A DNA stretch of 17,404 nucleotides from Bacillota bacterium (GTDB lineage Bacteria > Bacillota > Clostridia > Christensenellales > Aristaeellaceae): positions 1 through 17,404 of the forward strand of contig JAEWVC010000026.1 of the NCBI GenBank assembly GCA_023459275.1, read 5' to 3'. The notes under the pieces were generated by a model. That model was given only the letters and a program-made list of their open reading frames with translations. It ran no database searches and was not told where the DNA came from. Below are positions 14,933 through 17,404 of the stretch, piece after piece (position 1 is the stretch's first letter; each line of letters starts with the position of its first letter). The position numbers and the translations under genes are program-made.

Positions 14933-15058
14933 TCAGTCTTCCTCCGTAAACCTTTTCGTTTCTTTCTTCTTGCTGAGGATCTTCTTGAACACGGAAAGCT
15001 TCAGTGCGCCAAGGGCCACCACACCGGCCCCGATCAGGACCCAAATCCACCACGCCAT
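14933..15058 (-). CDS. 41-residue single-pass membrane peptide, first gene of the TetR-ABC operon
   Basis: A frame of 41 codons starts at the ATG at 15058, 9 bases after a perfect AAGGAGG (15074-15068), and ends in TGA at 14933. The peptide has MAWWIWVLIGAGVVALGALK as an apolar first half (residues 2-19, three Trp) and a strongly basic tail (KKILSKKKETKR) ending FTEED. That is an N-out/C-in single-pass layout by the positive-inside rule. It is the first gene after the promoter and operator, and 9 bases separate it from tetR, so it is co-transcribed. Its small size and position suggest an accessory subunit or regulator of the ABC complex, but no family is recognised. The evidence is start, frame and context; no homology could be tested. 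Confidence 0.72.
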   Translation of the reverse strand: MAWWIWVLIGAGVVALGALKLSVFKKILSKKKETKRFTEED

Positions 15059-15082
15059 ACTGTGCTTCCTCCTTTTCAGGAA

Positions 15083-15112
15083 TAGACTAACCGGTCTAAA
15101 CCGGTTGGTCTA
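15083..15112. promoter_or_regulatory. 30-bp palindromic operator, probable TetR binding site
   Basis: Arms TAGACTAACCGGT (15083-15095) and ACCGGTTGGTCTA (15100-15112) surround a CTAA centre and match with one mismatch. The palindrome begins at the base next to the -10 box and covers the predicted transcription start, so a bound dimer (or two) would block the promoter. AGACyAACCGGT-type halves are common in TetR operators. Confidence 0.75.
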
Positions 15113-15141
15113 AGTATAGCACAGCCATCCTATGGTGTCAA
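15113..15141 (-). promoter_or_regulatory. Sigma-A promoter of the peptide-TetR-ABC operon
   Basis: On the minus strand a perfect TTGACA (15141-15136) is followed, after 17 bases, by TATACT (15118-15113). Predicted transcription starts around 15106, inside the operator; the first gene's ATG is at 15058. Confidence 0.85.
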
Positions 15142-15207
15142 GCGGGATTTGCGCGGCATATCTGCGGGCAGTTCTTCGCCATAAAAGATTCCCTGATGAT
15201 GACCTCT

Positions 15208-15373
15208 TATGAAGTTTTTGGGGATGGGTGCGGGAGGCTCCGGAGCCTGGCCCCCGCCTGCGACGGAGATGGGCCAGGCGGAGGAGGCCGGCGAAACGAG
15301 CAATGCGAACGGCAGTGAGCAGTGCGACGATTGAGCCGGATGGACGGCTTTTTACAAAAAGTTCCTTCCCGCC
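15208..15373 (+). repeat. Dispersed intergenic repeat, long form, copy 2
   Basis: This copy lies between the divergent ABC-operon and flavoprotein promoters. In order it holds TTATGAAGTTTTTGGGGATG, GGAGGCTCCGGAGCC, a 9-bp stem GCCTGGCCC/GGGCCAGGC (15245-15279), the linker GGAGGA, and the folded core. The core has P1 CCGGC/GCCGG (15288-15292, 15335-15339) and P2 GCAATGC/GCAGTGC (15300-15306, 15319-15325) around the loop GAACGGCAGTGA. The right end has TTTTTACAAAAAGTTCCTTC, partly self-complementary. It matches copy 1 (8726-8898) along its whole length in the opposite orientation. Confidence 0.8.
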
Positions 15374-15409
15374 ATTTTCAGGCACGCACCCTGCCGTCCT
15401 ATAAAAAAC

Positions 15410-15438
15410 TTGCGTTCCCGTTTCCTTCGTGCTACAAT
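15410..15438 (+). promoter_or_regulatory. Sigma-A promoter of the COG2509 flavoprotein gene
   Basis: TTGCGT (15410-15415), a 17-base spacer, then TACAAT (15433-15438). The start is predicted near 15445, giving a leader of about 75 bases. Confidence 0.75.
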
Positions 15439-15446
15439 AAATCGCA

Positions 15447-15480
15447 AGAAGCCCTGTGCAGATTTGCGCGGGGCCTCTTT
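15447..15480 (+). promoter_or_regulatory. Attenuator-like hairpin in the flavoprotein leader
   Basis: AGAAGCCCTGTGC and GCGCGGGGCCTCT form a stem of about 12 pairs (one A-C mismatch, two G-T pairs) with a 6-base loop AGATTT, then CTCTTTC. It begins within a few bases of the predicted transcription start and ends 38 bases before the ATG. Only a short T-run follows, so termination would be weak; it may instead be a leader stabiliser. Confidence 0.45.
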
Positions 15481-15518
15481 CGTGCGTTGCGGCACTTTCG
15501 GACATAGGAGGCTTGACC

Positions 15519-16934
15519 ATGGAAACAAAACGTTTTGACGCCATCATTATCGGGGCGGGCCCGGCGGGGATCTTTACCGCGCTGGAGCTGACCTCTTTGA
15601 AGCCTGACAGCAGCTTGCTGATTGTGGATACGGGCCGGGCCATCGCCAGGCGCGTATGCCCTGCCCGCACCACAGGCAAGTGCGTGCATTGCGATCCATG
15701 CGCCATCGTCCATGGCTGGGCGGGAGCGGGAGCGTTTTCTGACGGCAAGCTGTCATTAAGCGATGAGGTGGGCGGCCACATCAGCGATTACATGGGCCAC
15801 CCCAAGGCGCAGAAGATGATCCGCCACGCCGACGACATCTACCTGCGCTTCGGCGCGCCCACAGAGGTCCACGGCCTGGACGACCGGAAGGTGGATGAAA
15901 TCGCCTACGAGGCCAGCCGGTACAACATCAAGCTGGTGCCCTGCCCGGTGCGCCACCTGGGCACGGAGAACGCCGGCGTTGTGCTGGAGGCCATGCATGA
16001 CTTTCTGGTGCGCAAGACGAAGACCGTTTTTGCGGAACTGACCACCGCCAGCGATATCCTGGTGGAGGAAGGCAGGGCGGTGGGCGTAAAACTGAATCCC
16101 AAGAGCGGGGAGCCGTATACCGCCTTGGCACCTTTTGTGGTGGCGGCCCCCGGCCGGGGCGGCGCGGCCTGGCTGGCGGCGGAGGTAGGCCGCCTGGGCC
16201 TGCGCACGCAGAACAACGAGGTAGACATCGGCGTCCGGGTGGAGGTGCCCAACGCCATTATGGACCATCTTACCCGGCACCTGTACGAAGCCAAGCTGAT
16301 TTATTACAGCGATACCTACGAAAACAAGGTGCGTACCTTCTGCATGAACCCCGGCGGGGTGGTGAGCGAGGAGCATTACGAGGGCGGCATTGCCGTGGTG
16401 AACGGGCACAGCTATGCCGATGAGGCCCGGCGCACCGAAAACACCAACTTTGCCATGCTGGTGTCCACCAGGTTTACCGAGCCCTTCAACCAGCCCATCG
16501 AGTACGGCCGTTACATCGCGCAGCTTGCCAACATGCTCACCGGCGGGCCCATCATGGTGCAGCGCCTGGGCGATCTTCTGCAGGGCCGGCGCACCGATAT
16601 GAGCCGCCTGAACAAATCCACCACCGTGCCCACGCTGCATACGGCGGTGCCCGGCGACCTGAGCTTTGTGCTGCCGCCCCGGCACCTGACCAGCATTGTG
16701 GAGGCTTTGAAAGCCTTTGACCACTTGGCCCCCGGCCTGTACAGCAAAAATACGCTGCTGTACGGCGTGGAAGTGAAATTCTATTCCAGCAAGGTGATGG
16801 TCAACACCCAGTTTGAAACGCCCATCCAGGGGCTGTATGCCATCGGCGACGGCGCGGGCATCACCCGCGGGCTGATGCAGGCCAGCGTCACCGGCATCGC
16901 CGTGGCCCAGGACATCGCGGGGAAGATTCAGTGA
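15519..16934 (+). CDS. NAD(P)/FAD-dependent oxidoreductase, COG2509 type
   Basis: A 471-residue soluble flavoprotein. The N-terminal dinucleotide motif IIGAGPAGIFTALEL (10-24) and a later acidic VDTG bind FAD. C47 and the cluster CVHCDPC (C55, C58, C61) precede HGWAGAGAFSDGKLSL, a block I associate with the 'uncharacterized FAD-dependent dehydrogenase' family. The C-terminal YAIGDGAGITRGLMQASVTG is the second FAD-contacting motif (GD). The four cysteines could hold a metal or iron-sulfur site, but this is inference. The protein lacks a membrane segment; substrate and partner are unknown. The frame is open upstream to 15456, but GGAGG stands 8 bases before the ATG at 15519. It is monocistronic, flanked by repeat elements on both sides. 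Confidence 0.88.
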   Translation: METKRFDAIIIGAGPAGIFTALELTSLKPDSSLLIVDTGRAIARRVCPARTTGKCVHCDPCAIVHGWAGAGAFSDGKLSLSDEVGGHISDYMGHPKAQKMIRHADDIYLRFGAPTEVHGLDDRKVDEIAYEASRYNIKLVPCPVRHLGTENAGVVLEAMHDFLVRKTKTVFAELTTASDILVEEGRAVGVKLNPKSGEPYTALAPFVVAAPGRGGAAWLAAEVGRLGLRTQNNEVDIGVRVEVPNAIMDHLTRHLYEAKLIYYSDTYENKVRTFCMNPGGVVSEEHYEGGIAVVNGHSYADEARRTENTNFAMLVSTRFTEPFNQPIEYGRYIAQLANMLTGGPIMVQRLGDLLQGRRTDMSRLNKSTTVPTLHTAVPGDLSFVLPPRHLTSIVEALKAFDHLAPGLYSKNTLLYGVEVKFYSSKVMVNTQFETPIQGLYAIGDGAGITRGLMQASVTGIAVAQDIAGKIQ

Positions 16935-16949
16935 TTGGGGAGAGGATAG

Positions 16950-17010
16950 CGTGGAGGGAAATTTTTGAAAAAATTTCCCTCCCCGCGCCCCACCTTCAAA
17001 AACTTTCTAT
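16950..17010 (-). repeat. Short form of the dispersed repeat with a 14-bp hairpin, behind the flavoprotein gene
   Basis: GGAGGGAAATTTTT (16953-16966) and AAAAATTTCCCTCC (16969-16982) form a perfect stem with a 2-base centre. Read on the minus strand, 17010-16950 gives ATAGAAAGTTTTTGAAGG then GGGGCGCGGGGAGGG and the hairpin, that is, the two outer ends of the long repeat without its core. It begins 15 bases after the stop and may slow or end transcription, though no T-run follows. Confidence 0.65.
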
Positions 17011-17056
17011 GATTATGAAAATATAGGCCCTATTTGTGTTTCATGAAGGGCCTCTG

Positions 17057-17324
17057 ATACTATTGTAAAATATTATTTCTTCCAATGCGGCGAGGAATTT
17101 TCGATGCAGGACAAGGAGACGGAGCGATGCGTAGCAACGCTACGCTGGATTCCGTAGCCCGATCGCCCCCGGTGGGGGCAATAGGCCGGGCGGAGGAAGC
17201 TTGCGAAACGAGACACGCGAACGGTAGTGAGCGGGGCGACGATTGAGCAAGCCGGGCAAAGGCGACACAGTCCTGCGCTAAAAGAACCGCCGCAACGATG
17301 AGATATAGTATTTGGAAATAGTAT
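17057..17324. mobile_element. 268-bp MITE-like element with imperfect terminal inverted repeats
   Basis: The left end ATACTATTGTAAAATATTAT and the inverted right end ATACTATTTCCAAATACTAT match at most positions, and the match continues inward through TCT, TGCGGCG, TTTT and GCAGGAC for about 60 bases. TA dinucleotides lie near both termini, as in IS630/mariner-type insertions, but no duplication is proven. Inside are hairpins ACGGA-GCGTAGC/GCTACGC-TCCGT (17119-17155) and GCCCCC/GGGGGC (17165-17179), and the third copy of the folded core (17199-17252). There is no transposase; the open frame on the minus strand at 17073-17375 has no ribosome binding site and is not called. It would need a transposase in trans. 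Confidence 0.6.
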
Positions 17325-17331
17325 GATTAAA

Positions 17332-17404
17332 GATTCCCTTATGAAGTTTTTCAGGGATGGGTGCGGGAAGGGCACTTTTTTGAAAAAGTTCCCATGCCGC
17401 CCGT
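17332..17404 (+). repeat. Short form of the dispersed repeat, running to the window edge
   Basis: GATTCCCTTATGAAGTTTTT, then GGGATGGGTGCGGGAAGG, then ACTTTTTTGAAAAAGT as a hairpin and TCCCATGCCGCC. These are the two outer ends of the long repeat (compare 15208-15373) joined without the GGAGGA linker and core. It faces the short copy at 16950-17010, so the two bracket the MITE-like element. It may continue past the edge. Confidence 0.65.

Noticed and set aside
15110..15781. 223-codon minus-strand frame over the intergenic repeat and the flavoprotein start
   Set aside because: It covers two promoters, the repeat and the start of a solid gene on the opposite strand, with no supporting motif.
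15756..16724. 322-codon open frame on the minus strand
   Set aside because: It lies wholly opposite the COG2509 flavoprotein, is His/Gly/Ala-rich and has no recognisable motif or start signal.
17073..17375. 100-codon minus-strand frame in the right-hand repeat region
   Set aside because: It lies across the MITE-like element and short repeat, has no Shine-Dalgarno, and its frame varies between copies; translation of repeats, not a protein.

Overview
The window is a gene-dense, GC-rich stretch of a bacterial chromosome. I read the host as a Bacillota/Clostridia-type organism (Eubacteriales or Christensenellales-like). The reasons are strong AAGGAGG ribosome binding sites, TTG starts, sigma-A promoters with 17-18 bp spacers, and a gene set (DUF4080 B12-radical SAM protein, VanZ-like protein, PepV, DUF5711-CvpA pair, COG2509 flavoprotein) typical of that group. 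No rRNA, tRNA, CRISPR array, phage gene or transposase is visible. The species cannot be named from the sequence alone.

Layout. 1-41: first codons of a gene leaving the left edge (minus). 177-1391 (minus): GT-C-like membrane glycosyltransferase, divergent from a VanZ-like protein (1477-1878, plus). The VanZ-like gene overlaps tail-to-tail with a B12-binding radical SAM enzyme (1853-3529, minus). Two back-to-back promoters at 3555-3613 drive the radical SAM gene leftward and a six-gene rightward run. That run begins after a 265-nt, hairpin-rich leader: polytopic membrane protein, RsuA-like pseudouridine synthase, RsmC-like methyltransferase, MalY/PatB C-S lyase, PepV dipeptidase, and, beyond a repeat, a stand-alone ATPase. 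A new promoter at 9826-9854 starts the DUF5711-cvpA pair (9996-11854). A shared hairpin terminator separates it from a convergent five-gene operon (11913-15058, minus). That operon encodes a 41-residue membrane peptide, a TetR regulator, an ABC ATPase and two ABC-2 permeases; its promoter abuts a 30-bp palindromic operator. The window ends with a COG2509 flavoprotein (15519-16934) behind its own promoter and an attenuator-like hairpin, followed by a repeat cluster.

How the genes work together. The TetR-ABC block looks like a self-contained, autorepressed efflux module. The 4786-8703 genes combine rRNA modification with amino-acid and peptide salvage and are packed as one transcription unit. 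The others are single-function loci with little shared theme.

The least ordinary content is intergenic. A repeat family occurs in long form at 8726-8898 and 15208-15373 and in short form at 16950-17010 and 17332-17404. Its roughly 55-nt core recurs inside a 268-bp MITE-like element at 17057-17324. The three cores can be folded into the same two-stem structure, with paired (compensatory) base changes in both stems and invariant loops. A second hairpin repeat lies directly downstream of two strong promoters (3802-3841 and 9857-9895).
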